Positions 24,817 to 35,356 are shown, counted from the stretch's first letter. The stretch: 64,000 bases of DNA from Archegozetes longisetosus (GCA_018873245.2 JAEMBT020000005.1:11234001-11298000), one strand, 5' to 3'. The notes: generated by a model not told the origin, from the letters alone. Numbers and translations: made by a program.

Positions 24817-25197
24817 ATGCCAAATCATATAAAAATAGATGAGTTTATCAAATTGTTAAAAGAATATGCTTTCAAAAAGAATAGCAGAAGAAAATTCGCA
24901 AACGAATATAAAATATCTGAAAAAACTGTAACAAAATATCTAAAACAAAATAATATTGATTATAATTCAAGAACATTATTAATACATAAAAATCGTGATT
25001 TTAATGGTAGATTTTGTTTAAGTATTAACTCATTTGGTGTTGAAAACGTTAAAGATAATAAATTTAGGCGAAGCCATCATGAGTTTCACGAATCAAAAAC
25101 AATTGAGAAAATAAAAATAAATCTATCTAAAAATCAAAATTTAAGTGAAAAATTTTATGAAGAAAAATTAAGACGTATTTTGACACCTTTTAAATAA
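24817..25197 (+). CDS. Helix-turn-helix protein of the Polinton
   Basis: An intact 126-residue ORF. Residues 5-45 form a helix-turn-helix of the kind SRRKFANEYKISEKTVTKYL, suited to DNA binding. The remainder is basic and lysine-rich, ending KFYEEKLRRILTPFK. No catalytic motif is visible. It lies 48 bp upstream of another + strand ORF, so the two may be co-transcribed. Likely a DNA-binding regulator or replication accessory; this is inference. Confidence 0.55.
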   Translation: MPNHIKIDEFIKLLKEYAFKKNSRRKFANEYKISEKTVTKYLKQNNIDYNSRTLLIHKNRDFNGRFCLSINSFGVENVKDNKFRRSHHEFHESKTIEKIKINLSKNQNLSEKFYEEKLRRILTPFK

Positions 25198-25245
25198 AAA
25201 AATAAAGAAATCTATAAGATAATAGGATAATATTTTTTATAATAA

Positions 25246-25671
25246 ATGAAAAACTCTACAATAAGATGTTTTATATATAAAGATATAAATAATAATTTTA
25301 TAATATCATCTAAAAGAAAAATAGATAATTATACTCCAGTTACATTAAATTACATTAAAGAAAATTTTTTAATGTTTGATGGTAAGAAATATGAAAATAT
25401 GTTATCACGTGATTATAGAAAATATCTTATAAATGGTGGTAATATAAAATTAAGACATTTGAAAGAAGATAAGATATTTTTAAAATTTTATAATGATACA
25501 AATCTTTATGGAGTTAAACCATTAAATGAAATTGCTCCTGAAAAGATAAGTGTAATTCATGGTGCTAAACAATTGACTTCGCTTAATGGAAACAAAGATT
25601 CTAAAATTTGTTTAAGAAATAATAATATAAAATCATTAACTGAAAAATCTCATCCAATAGATAGAATATAG
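25246..25671 (+). CDS. Unidentified Polinton ORF (141 residues)
   Basis: Intact ORF beginning MKNSTIRCFIYKDINNNFII, basic, asparagine- and lysine-rich, with no membrane segment or recognised motif. The middle (NYIKENFLMFDGKKYENMLS) looks globular. Base composition is the same as in the neighbouring Polinton ORFs. Function unknown. Confidence 0.5.
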   Translation: MKNSTIRCFIYKDINNNFIISSKRKIDNYTPVTLNYIKENFLMFDGKKYENMLSRDYRKYLINGGNIKLRHLKEDKIFLKFYNDTNLYGVKPLNEIAPEKISVIHGAKQLTSLNGNKDSKICLRNNNIKSLTEKSHPIDRI

Positions 25672-25909
25672 ACAAATATTATTAATTTCAATTGAAATCA
25701 CTTTAATTATTGCAAAAAACTTGTTGGATTAAATAAAAAAATGTTGTTACTCAAGCTAAAAAAAGCTGCTTTGTTAGTTTTAGATGTATATTGTAACTTT
25801 TTAATTTTCCAAACATCAATAAGTAAGAAACTAGAAAATATAATAAAGTTGAAAGTTGAATTAGAAGTTTAAAATTCCTTCAATAACATTGTTACATTAA
25901 GTTGATAAA

Positions 25910-26149
25910 TTATCCGGTTCTTTTCCATATGCGAATTGTCAAATTGCGTGGTCGCACTTCTCCACCTGACATCAGAAAATGTTGTGAATGACTCCATTTA
26001 TCACCTTCGGTTGATGTATAAACCGGTTGGCTCCATCCACTTCTAGGAACCGAAATTTCAAAATTCGCTCCATAAACACCATTTTGACACGAAAAGATAT
26101 GAGTTTTTAAAGTTTTAACTTTAAAATTAAATATAATGATAATAAGCAC
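25910..26149 (-). other. Possible exon or gene fragment of unknown family
   Basis: The stretch reading GVYGANFEISVPRSGWSQPV and then SHSQHFLMSGGEVRPRNLTI (about 25915-26085) has a balanced, protein-like composition and visibly higher G+C than the flanking Polinton DNA, unlike a chance ORF. Alternating polar and hydrophobic residues suggest beta-strands. The first 20 residues of the ORF look non-coding, so the true exon may begin near 26085. No family recognised. With the HYD1-like gene nearby it may be cargo rather than a core Polinton gene. Confidence 0.4.
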
Positions 26150-26249
26150 GTTTAAAAAGTTGTTAACAACTGCAAAAAATCTGGAAAATTATCATAATTT
26201 AAATTAGCAAATAATTTTTATGAAAAAACAATATTAATTTTTTGGGGCA

Positions 26250-26530
26250 TTTTTCATTAGAAAACTCATTAGAAAATGCCCCTCCTTTATCTTCGAAAAC
26301 AAAACACTTGAAATATTAACCATATCAAAAGGGATAATTTAGCTGAAATATAAAATGTGCTTTCATAAATTGATTAGCAATAGTTATTTTTCATTAGAAA
26401 ACTCATTAGAAAACGCCCCTCCTTTATCTTCGAAAACAAAACACTTGAAATATTAACCATATCAAAAGGGATAATTTAGCTGAAATATAAAATGTGCTTT
26501 CATAAATTGATTAGCATTAGTTATTTTTCA
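26250..26530. repeat. 137-bp direct tandem duplication
   Basis: The unit starting TTTTTCATTAGAAAACTC at 26250 is repeated at 26387 and begins again (TTTTTCATTG) at 26524; both spacings are exactly 137 bp. The units differ at only a few positions. It lies directly upstream of the HYD1-like exon and may form part of its promoter or 5' region. Confidence 0.9.
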
Positions 26531-27195
26531 TTGTGATCAAGTTGTTCATAGATAATAAACGGGTAATATTAATTTTAAAGTATTTAAAGACATTTTCAGA
26601 ATTAAAATGGTTATGCTTTACCATTACACTTCGATTGAAAATGCCTACAAAATTGTTGATGCTGGATGGATCTATCCGAACCATGGCACTAAAGGATATG
26701 GCGTTTATTTCACCGAATTACCACCCACTCTTAGTTCAGGTATTCAAATTCAAGAAACGAAATTTTAGTTCTTATTTAAAATGGAAAATTAGAGAAAATA
26801 TTCTTATTTTAAGTTTAAGATATTTTTTAAAATATTTAAAAATTATTAATCAACTATTAGGTTGGTTCATAAATTTTTGCAGTAAAGGATTTTCAATAAA
26901 AATCAAAGTTAGAAACAAGTTATATTAATATTGTGTAATATATTCTTCTTCAAACTTATCCACAATTTTCCATCGCTTAAAGAGTCTTAGAGTCCCGATG
27001 GCAGACTTTTAAAAATTTATTTCTATAATAACTTCATCATAAGCAATTTTTTAGTCGATTTCTTCAGTAATTCTTCTATCCTTGAGTAGTCTCTTTATTC
27101 TGGCAATGTAATCATAATCTTACGTATTTAAATAAGGGTTATAAGGCGGGTATTTTTATTTCTTCCATTGGTGTCTCACAAAGAAGCCTTTTATA

Positions 27196-27298
27196 CAGGG
27201 CGTTTCTTTTAAACAGAACTTTTTTAAATTGCAATAACTTCCGATTAGTTCCGAAGTTATTCCAATTTTAAAAAGTTCTATTTAAAAGAAACGCCCTG
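27196..27298. mobile_element. Hairpin MITE (103 bp) with TA target duplication
   Basis: Near-perfect inverted arms of about 48 bp start CAGGGCGTTTCTTTTAAACA and end with the complement, ...GAAACGCCCTG. TA dinucleotides flank both sides (27194-27195 and 27299-27300). The CAGGG-type terminus and TA duplication point to a Tc1/mariner-driven miniature element, nested in the Polinton. Confidence 0.85.
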
Positions 27299-27300
27299 TA

Positions 27301-28680
27301 TTTTGATCTCTATGTAGGTGTGCTTTATCGCTTAGAATAAATCGAAGTCGAATTTACTGCTTTTTGTACACATTTGAGTCCTAGATTTTTCTAAAACTTC
27401 AAATATCAATTTTTTAATTTTTTGGTCAAACTTAGTAACTATGTATCTTATACTGGTAAAAAGCCAGTATCATCATGATCTTCCAATGTTCTATTGTCTC
27501 TGTAACTTTGATCGATGTATGGTTAGATTTTGATACATTCACATAACTTTAAAAATTTTTTAATTTATTTTTTTTGGCCCACGGTTTTCTCTGGGATATC
27601 ACCAATCCGTTTTGCCTATAGCATTTTTGGGTTCATAGCTTTTAATCCATGTCTAATCAATTCCTATAATTCGAATCATAGACCCAGGTCACTATTGAAT
27701 CTTTCGAGGCATTTTTCTGATATATTAATGCGGCGTTATTTATGTTCTGATTTAAATCGTAACAGCACCTAACGTGGGGTAAAATTCCTTGACGTTAATT
27801 TATCTAAATATCTTATTCAATTTCTTTTACTGATTCCTAATCGAAGTTTCAATTTTTCTTCAGTGAAAATTTTCTGTTTCTCAAAGAACCTTTCCAGATT
27901 TTTCTCATGCATTTTATTAGTGGCAGTACTAGGTATTCTACAACAGGGCCCATCATCACATGCTAGGCGCCTTTCTTCTTTAAACTATTGATATGCATAT
28001 AGATCTATCGTTTTTTTATACGGTTTACTTCCAGCAATTTAACATAACATTTTCATAATTTCATACACAGTAGTATCCAGTAACACATTATATTTCATAG
28101 AATCTCACTGCTCTTCCTTTGTGTCACCTATCCAAAGTTGTACTATTTTTGAATCCATAACATATTCAGAGATTAAAACTATTAATATTAATAAAATGTA
28201 CATCATTCAGCAACAAATAATCAACTATCTAATAATTATGCATAAAAATGTTGCAACACTTATCATTTATAAGATAAAGATACTGCAAAAATTTATGAAC
28301 TGACCTAATAATTATTTTATTTCAAATTTGAACTATATCTTAAACAAGTATTAACAGAAGACTATTACAACGATGAGAAGCAGTGATTTTCCAATATAAT
28401 CGAACAATTTTCAGACCAATTCACATAATCATTTTGATCTAATATCATTTTAAGCATACCAATTGTCAGCATTTATCTAAATCAGGATATTGTTTTTGGC
28501 AGCAAATTTCATTGCTCAAATATTAGCAACATGATTTTTAAAATCAAAAACTTTTCTATTGATGACCACTAATTTTTTTAGACTTTTTATTAATAGCGTT
28601 CTATTTAAGATTAATAGTAAATCTTCATTAACAAGCAATTAAAATCTAAAGACATTTCATTATTTATCTTTAATTAAAGG
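27301..28680. other. Unassigned sequence between the two HYD1-like parts
   Basis: No complete gene seen. The ORFs here (27530-27772, 28121-28303) have no recognisable content. Broken minus-strand stretches near 27560-27680 could be very old transposase, but nothing allows a call. Confidence 0.4.
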
Positions 28681-28972
28681 CATAATTCGAGTTAACAACT
28701 ATGATGGCAGAACAAGACAGGCACAAATGAAAGTATTTAACAATGTATCATGGTTCGGTAATTCAAAGACCGACTTCTGCTTCGCAATCGATTCAAGTTT
28801 GGTTGTTGGTGTGAAGCAAAATCAAACTGCAGCCTACCGTAATGAATGGATGACTCCATGTCCAGTTAATATTCTTTTTTGCATACCAATAATAAGAGAT
28901 GGTAAGTACACTTTGGAAGCATCGTTCTGGAGGGCAATGGAAAGAATTTGGAATTTTCTAACTTTTCAATAA

Positions 28973-29968
28973 ATTTAATCATTCAATATTAAAGAACCGA
29001 ACTCAGCGCAAAATTATTGCAATCTCAAATTAAAATTTTTCTTTGTAAATTTTGGGATAATAAATTATTTTGATTTTTTCATTTTATTTTAAATTTCTCA
29101 AATATCTTCAATATCTCAAATTTATTTGATTACATTTTTTATCATAAAAAAGACAGTTAAAATATCTTTGTAATGGGAAAAATTTATATGTTTACCCATT
29201 TTAGATACATGAATAGATTTATCACCAAGGTTAATAAATTATCGTCATAGTTAGAAAAAAAATATGCGACCGGAATATAACTGATGAATATTATCGAGAC
29301 AAATAGCATTATACAGTCACACATTAGCCTAATGTAGAGCCAGTAAAGTATTGAAGTTCAAGTGCCCTAATAAGTGCTCTAAAGCATTGAGTCATTTGCC
29401 AAAAGAAATAGTCATCTCATGAATGACTACGAGTAAAAGGTCTCATAATTTTATAATTGGCCTGGTCTATTGTATTGTTCCACATATTTCAGCATTGATA
29501 ATTAAGTTTCTAAATATGAAAAATGATACAATATTTATTAACATTATTAAATGATACAATATTTATTAAGTTATAATGTGCAAGGTGACCATGTATTTAT
29601 TATTCCTATTGTCATTTTTCAACGCCCACATGATAATTTGATCGCGGCCTCAATTACAGTTAGCAACAATTCGATTCATAAGTATTTGTATCCACCCTTT
29701 TGTGGCAAATATTCGACTGATTTAAAGCTAAAACTAAAATCGATTCATTCATATATCGTCTCCACAAGTAGTTCATAGGTTACCGATGTGTTAATCTATT
29801 CAAATTCACCAAGCTATCATTCTATCAGTACATACTCACAATTACATCCACTTATATTCTATTATAAAATTTTATCAATAATAATTATTTATCAAAATTA
29901 TTATTAAAAATTCGTGCTTATTTTATCTTTATTTGAAAACGCTATACTAAATATATATTTATCAAGCT
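28973..29968. other. Polinton interior without a recognised gene
   Basis: AT-rich. One open stretch (29551-29778, 75 residues) has mixed composition but no recognised motif, and I do not call it. The segment leads directly into the right terminal repeat. Confidence 0.5.
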
Positions 29969-31467
29969 ATAGAGTGAATAGAAGGCTTTAATATGTGTAG
30001 GTGACTTTAGTGTGTGATTATTTTTATTCAAAAAAGACTATCAAATTTAAGAAAAGTATAACAACATGTATATCATTGGAAAGCATTTTTCATACTGATT
30101 TCAACAAAACTTGTGTGAAAGTTCTATGATGACCGGTTCAAAAGTTAGACTGACCAATGTCCACTCATTGATCTTGACTACTGACCATAACAATATAGGT
30201 ATCAAAATGAAGACTATTGAAAGACAAGTTAAACTAAAAAGAAACTAACTCTTTATCATTTATCGTTTTGAAGATATTGATTTTTGAAAATATTAATTTT
30301 CAGCATTACAGGTATAGGAGTTTTGGTTTTGTGAATTTTTTAAACATATTTTTGATCATTTGATTTTCGTGAAACTTGGCTACAATGAGTATTGCACTTT
30401 GTACTATATTTTAGATGGTATGGATAAAGTACGAGTTGTATTGTCTCAGTTTATATTAGCTATTTTTGTGAGTTATGGAAATCCTGTATTTATCATGAAC
30501 TTTAGAGAGGTACGAAAAATACGAGCTTGTACTGTCCCAGAATATTAACAGAAAATTATGATAGTTTTAGGCGATTTTCTGAAGCTTTTTAGCTTAAATT
30601 CCATACAAAACGATATGAAAAGTCCAATTTTTGTTTTTTTTCATGATTTTGGGGAGTATGAGCTCGTACCCCTCGTAGTGTCCTAGCTTTTTTTTTTATT
30701 GATTTTAGGCTTTCTATTGACTATTTTTGTGAGTCTTTTCGTTTTATTTGATAAAAATCTGCTATTTTTCGTGCTCGTACTATTCGTACTGTCGTAGCTC
30801 CTCAATAGCGAAACATGATAGTTTTAGCTTATATTCCATATTAAAGTTCAATTTTAGAGGGTGCAAGTCGTTCTGCCCAAGTATTTTTCTGTTTTATTTT
30901 ATGAAAATCTGCTATTATAGAGGGTACGAGTTGTACTGTCCCAGGTTTTTTTGACTGGTTTTAGGTAGTTTTATGAAGTTTTTTGTTTAAATTCCATATT
31001 AAACGATATGAAAAGTTCACTTTTTGATGATTTTATAGGGGTACGAAAAGTACGAACTCGTACTATTCCAGGTTTTTTCTGTTTTATACTATGGAAATCG
31101 TGCTATTTTTCATGAATTTAGAGGAATACGAAAAGTACGAACTCGTTCTGTCATAGGTTTATTTTATTTCAGGCTTTCTATTGACTATTTTGTGAGTTTT
31201 ATTTGATGAATTCTGCTATTTTTTATTAAATTTAGAGGGTACCAAAGAATACGAGTTGTACTATCCCAGCTTTTATTGACCATTAATTTGAGTTTTATTA
31301 GATGAAATATATGAATTATTTGATATATATGACATATTTAAAATATATGAAATTATGTCCCAACATTTTTTATTGATTTTGTTGGTTTATTAGCTATTTT
31401 GTGAGTTTTATTTGATGAAAATCTGCTATTTTTCATACTGTCCCAGGGTCGTCATATATACACTACT
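29969..31467. repeat. Right terminal inverted repeat of the Polinton (1,499 bp)
   Basis: Reverse complement of 16638-18136, equal in length and apparently identical wherever compared. Inner border ATAGAGTGAATAG; outer border GTCATATATACACTACT. Confidence 0.95.
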
Positions 31468-31473
31468 CATGGT
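31468..31473. other. Candidate Polinton target-site duplication, right (CATGGT)
   Basis: Partner of CATGGC at 16632-16637; one mismatch in six. Confidence 0.75.
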
Positions 31474-31790
31474 TACTAGCTAAACGTTATTATAGAGATC
31501 TAATCTGCATCCAATAGAGATGCGTTAAATATGCGCTAAATTTGAGTAATTTGACATAGAGACATCTCAAATATCTAAAATCAAGTCTAACGTTTAAGAA
31601 AACTTAAAATTAACTCATTTGATACTCATCTGAGTTCATGTAATTTAACATATCGGCTTTTTATTTGTAAAATTGATGTAGTGATTGTATTAAAATTTAC
31701 ATTACGTTTGATGTTTATGATGTTATTATAAAATAAGCATATAATGCACACTAATTCATAACTATATTTAATTGATCTGAAAGGTTAAAA

Positions 31791-34700
31791 TTAATAATAC
31801 TTATAAAAATTTATTGTAATTAAAAAAGATTTTATCCTTTCCAACGAATAGAATGTTATATGTTGCAATGTTTGAGGGCAGTGTCTATTTTCAATCATCA
31901 ATGCTATATTGTCACTCTCGTCATTCATTTCCGAACCTGACCCTTTCTGCTGTTCATCATCTTTTTTCGGGCTCATCTCTTTTAACTTATTTATACTTTC
32001 CAAATCTTTCCAAAATCGCAACGAATATTTCGAATTTTTACCATTTTTAAAGCATAATATACAAAATTTTATACCATTTATTTGACATGCAAGTTTTACT
32101 TCTATTTTAGTAATTGCTTTATCGTATAGTATGATATTCTCCTCTTTTTCGATATAATAAATTAAATCTTTCGTATTTATGGTTTTTTCATTATCAATAA
32201 TTTTCATTAATTTATTTAATTTTCTTGGTTTAAATCCATTTTTATGCTTTTCAAATGATAGTAATGGTGAATCAATACCATTTGATAATAATTCTGATTC
32301 AACAAATTCAACAATTTTGCAGCACAATTCATTTTTAAATTCAGTTTTAATAATCACTGCGTTATTTTGCCCCGTGCAATGAATAGATTCCCTATTAAGA
32401 GTGATAGTGAAGTCATTCTTTAATAGTATAATATGAATTTCAATGCTCTTATCTTCATCATTTTGTAACTGTTGACTAATTTTCATTTTGAAATACTTAA
32501 AGTTTTGCCAATTAGTTAAATTAAAATTTTCTTGAAACGATAGAATAAATTCATTAATTGATGGAAATTCCCTCCAGAGAATGTTGCATTTCCATTTATC
32601 ATAATTATCCAAATTACTCACATGTTTAGTGATATGATCCGCAATCAATTTATATGTAGCGTGAATGAAAAACGCGTTTTTTACTATTTCAATTATTTTT
32701 TTAACATTTCGTCATCACCTAGGTTTGAATCAGTCTCGATATTTTCGAATTTAATACAATTAATCGTGTTGATCTGCTCATCTCGATAAGAAATCAATCC
32801 GCTTCCATTTTCGTGATGATAATAATTATCAATTGTCATTTCAAGTTCCTTTTTTTGACATAACTTCTTCCATAAAATATAATCAGATAATGGACTCATG
32901 GTGTCAATGAGCTTTGATTTATCTATTTTAGATAAATGAACAAATTGTGGTTCCAAAAGTATTTTTTCACATGTCAAATTCCATTGTTTCATAGCATCTA
33001 GAACAATATGACACTTGTGTCTCAGTGATGGCTCTCTATCACACATTTCACTGATGTATCGCAATATTTCAGTATTGATTGTATTAAAACTGATTAAAAA
33101 TACAATTAAAATGACATTAATGATTTAAAATTTTATTCATAAATTGATTAAATATAGTAAAATTTAAGTTAAAAATGATAATGTTAGCTCACCCTTCAAT
33201 ATAATTATTTTTCTCGCGATCATTTGCAAATATTTTTTGCTTGTCGATACAAAATAAATCCATAGCAATTTTTCCCAAGCTGTAAATATCACATTTTTCA
33301 TCATATTTGTCATGAAGAAATACCTTAGGTGCAGCATATCTTTCAGTTCCTTTTCCAATAGTATGTTCTTATAATTATATAAAAAAATAACGAAAAAAAT
33401 TTCATTATTAATATTATATAAATAAATAAATATAAAATTGTTGTAACATTGTATTAATGCTTTAAACGCCTGTCCCGCTTTAAAAGAGATTGTTTTTAGA
33501 GGAATTTAAAACATTTTCTCTGTCAATTATGTTAAAGTACAGTTTAGTTATCTTTTCATTCAGTCACGGGTTTTGTTCGCTTAATAGTAAATACAATGGT
33601 TAGGTTTTACTTATTGTGCTCCGCTCATGTGGGAGGTCCTAGGGCAGAACCACCTATATATATATATATATATATATACTCGTCTTGACAACCTCGGTTC
33701 ATATTTACCCTATCCAGGACCCTAGAACCTAGCTACGACCAATTTGGGCATAGGTCTCTAAAGACTGGATTTAGGCATACCATACTTGGTATGCTAACTC
33801 TACTCAACAACATGAGTCTATCGATACCCCACTAGGTATCCCAAGTTCTAGCTACGAAAAGTTGAATCTAAGTCTCTAAGGGCTGGACCTGGGCTCGCCA
33901 TATTTGATACGCGAACTTCATTTAATAGCTTCACTCTATTAGTACTCAACTTGGGACCCTAGGGTCTATCTGTAAACATTTTGTAGCATTTTGTATGCCT
34001 GAGGATCCTGAGTAGGACATCAATGAACTCAAGTTGTCGAGTAGAGTTCGCATGTCAAACATGGTATGCCTAGGTCCGGCCCTTAAGGACTTAGGCCCAA
34101 CTTTTTGTAGCTAGGTCTTAGGGTCCCGAGTGGGGTATTGATGAACTCAGATTGTCAAGACGAGTATATATATAGATGGTTCCGCCCTACGACTTCCCAT
34201 ATGGGCGGAGCGCGATAAGTAAAACCTAGCTAATGTGATAACTATATTAATTAAATACCTAATTTATGCATAAATGGGTTTCTATCATCAAATCCATGGA
34301 AACTAGCAGCACCAAAATCTCCAATTTTGATCAAACACTGATTTGAATTATTGGTAACGTATATATTTGACGGTTTCAAATCGCGGTGAATAATAATCGG
34401 TTTGTGTGTGTGAAGATAATCAACACCACTCAGGATCTCTTCAAACAGATTCTTTGCAATATATGCCCCAACAATTGTAATTGGCTCTGAAATGCTTTGG
34501 TTAAGTTCCGTATTAATTTTAGTGATTGCATCTCTCAGTGTCATGGGGTATAATTCCATTTGAATATACAATATTGATGCTGAGTATAAGAAATTCAATT
34601 ATTAGTTTAAAATATTACATAGACACCGAATTTCATTTATAAATAATATTGATACTTTCATTGATGATCTGATTCCACGCTGAAAAATAGCGTACAAAAT

Positions 34701-35356
34701 GCGGCGATTAGGTGACATTTGCCCATATTTGGGCCTCTTTTTCAATGTACTGTTGACTTACATCTTAAATTACAAATTATTATATTTTACGCTTCTTAAT
34801 TTTTGATGAAACTTTTATAAAAACAAAAGTAATTTACCTGATGTTAGAGCCGCTGTTATGCCCCAACTCGATTCTCCATTAGAATTATCACCACTCAAAG
34901 AAACTATTATATAAAAATTTATCATTTATCAAAGCTATAAACAGATGTTAGTAACTTACCATTTAATACAATTTTTTTAATTGCGTATAATTGTTGGTCA
35001 ACTTTATTTTTAACTTTGTAAACATAACCAAAAGAACCACTACCAATGAGTGATATTTCTTCAAATTCTGCATCATATTTATCGCTTTTCAACCCGTCAT
35101 TTAATTTCAACACTACACCGTTGGTGATGCACTTTGGTTGACTCAATTGTGAGCTAAGTTGATTTATAAATTTACATGACAATTGATGTAAATTCTCAAA
35201 ACGCTCGTTTGAGAATTCTTTTTGTGCAAGCTTCAAATATTTACTTTTTGATAGTAGATCATAAATATTGCAAAATAACTGTTGACGATGCAACTTTGAT
35301 TCACAATTTTCATCTGCGATTAACCAAATTAATATTTCTGTTAAATTTTTATTCAT
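31791..35356 (-). CDS. eIF2-alpha-kinase-like protein kinase with C-terminal extension, one frame change
   Basis: Five exons with agreeing phases (minus strand): 35356-34960, 34903-34838, 34579-34259, 33367-33193, 33089-31791, about 750 residues. After a 110-residue N terminus come the glycine loop GSGSFGYVY and YAIKKI. Then [13 protein letters not shown] (hinge side), [34 protein letters not shown] (activation-segment end), [14 protein letters not shown] and [16 protein letters not shown]. The IQME, GTERY and SLG features fit the PKR/PERK/GCN2/HRI group, which slows translation under stress. The segment that should hold helix C with its glutamate is not visible; the 22-residue exon 2 stands in its place. 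A roughly 300-residue C-terminal region of unknown fold follows. The frame changes at an A7 run (T7 at 32696-32702 on the + strand); one more A would join the two reading frames. A related, dead kinase lies at 15193-16142. Confidence 0.82.
33603..34226. mobile_element. Foldback/MITE element, 624 bp, in a kinase intron
   Basis: Inverted ends: GGTTTTACTTATTGTGCTCC at the left is mirrored by ...GCGATAAGTAAAACC at the right. The similarity continues inward for over 90 bp, including a TATATA tract and the CTCGTCTTGACAA block. TA dinucleotides at 33601-33602 and 34227-34228 are the likely target duplication. The interior holds repeated CTAGGTC/GACCTAG-like motifs, so most of the element could fold on itself. 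No coding capacity. Confidence 0.85.
33655..33678. repeat. (TA)12 microsatellite inside the foldback element
   Basis: Uninterrupted TA repeat adjoining the left inverted end of the 33.6 kb element; a shorter TATATATATA tract occupies the mirror position near 34165. Confidence 0.95.

Larger units (their letters stand above)
26607..28972 (+). pseudogene. ART-HYD1-like ADP-ribosyltransferase domain, in two separated parts
   Basis: Part 1 (26607-26768) opens with LYHYTSIENAYKIVDAGWI and contains GYGVYFTELPPT. The LYHYTS opening and GVYFT.L.P block are the N-terminal signature of the HYD1 clade of ADP-ribosyltransferase toxin domains. Part 2 (about 28690-28901) contains NYDGRTRQAQMKVF and SKTDFCFAIDSSLV, matching the second half of that domain. 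About 1.9 kb, including a hairpin MITE at 27196, separates them. GTATTC near 26741 and an AG near 28690 could be intron borders. A consensus donor (GTAAGT at 28902) follows part 2, so more exons may have existed. An intron-bearing cargo gene or a gene split by insertion both fit. Activity and target are unknown; the assignment rests on motif resemblance only. Confidence 0.5.
16638..31467. mobile_element. Polinton/Maverick-type element, 14,830 bp
   Basis: The element is bounded by 1,499 bp inverted repeats that begin AGTAGTGTATATATGACGAC and end with the complement; the AG...CT ends are the Polinton norm. Near-matching 6-bp direct repeats flank it. It encodes a protein-primed family-B DNA polymerase (minus strand, 19575-23510), the hallmark gene, but that gene is broken. 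Other contents: a broken ORF of unknown function (18468-19156), a zinc-finger ORF (23623-23880), a coiled-coil-rich broken ORF (24019-24638), a helix-turn-helix ORF (24817-25197), an unknown ORF (25246-25671), an ART-HYD1-like split gene (26607-28972) and a small hairpin MITE. I did not recognise a retroviral-type integrase, FtsK-like ATPase, Ulp1-like protease or jelly-roll capsid gene. By content it is a defective element carrying cargo. Confidence 0.93.
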
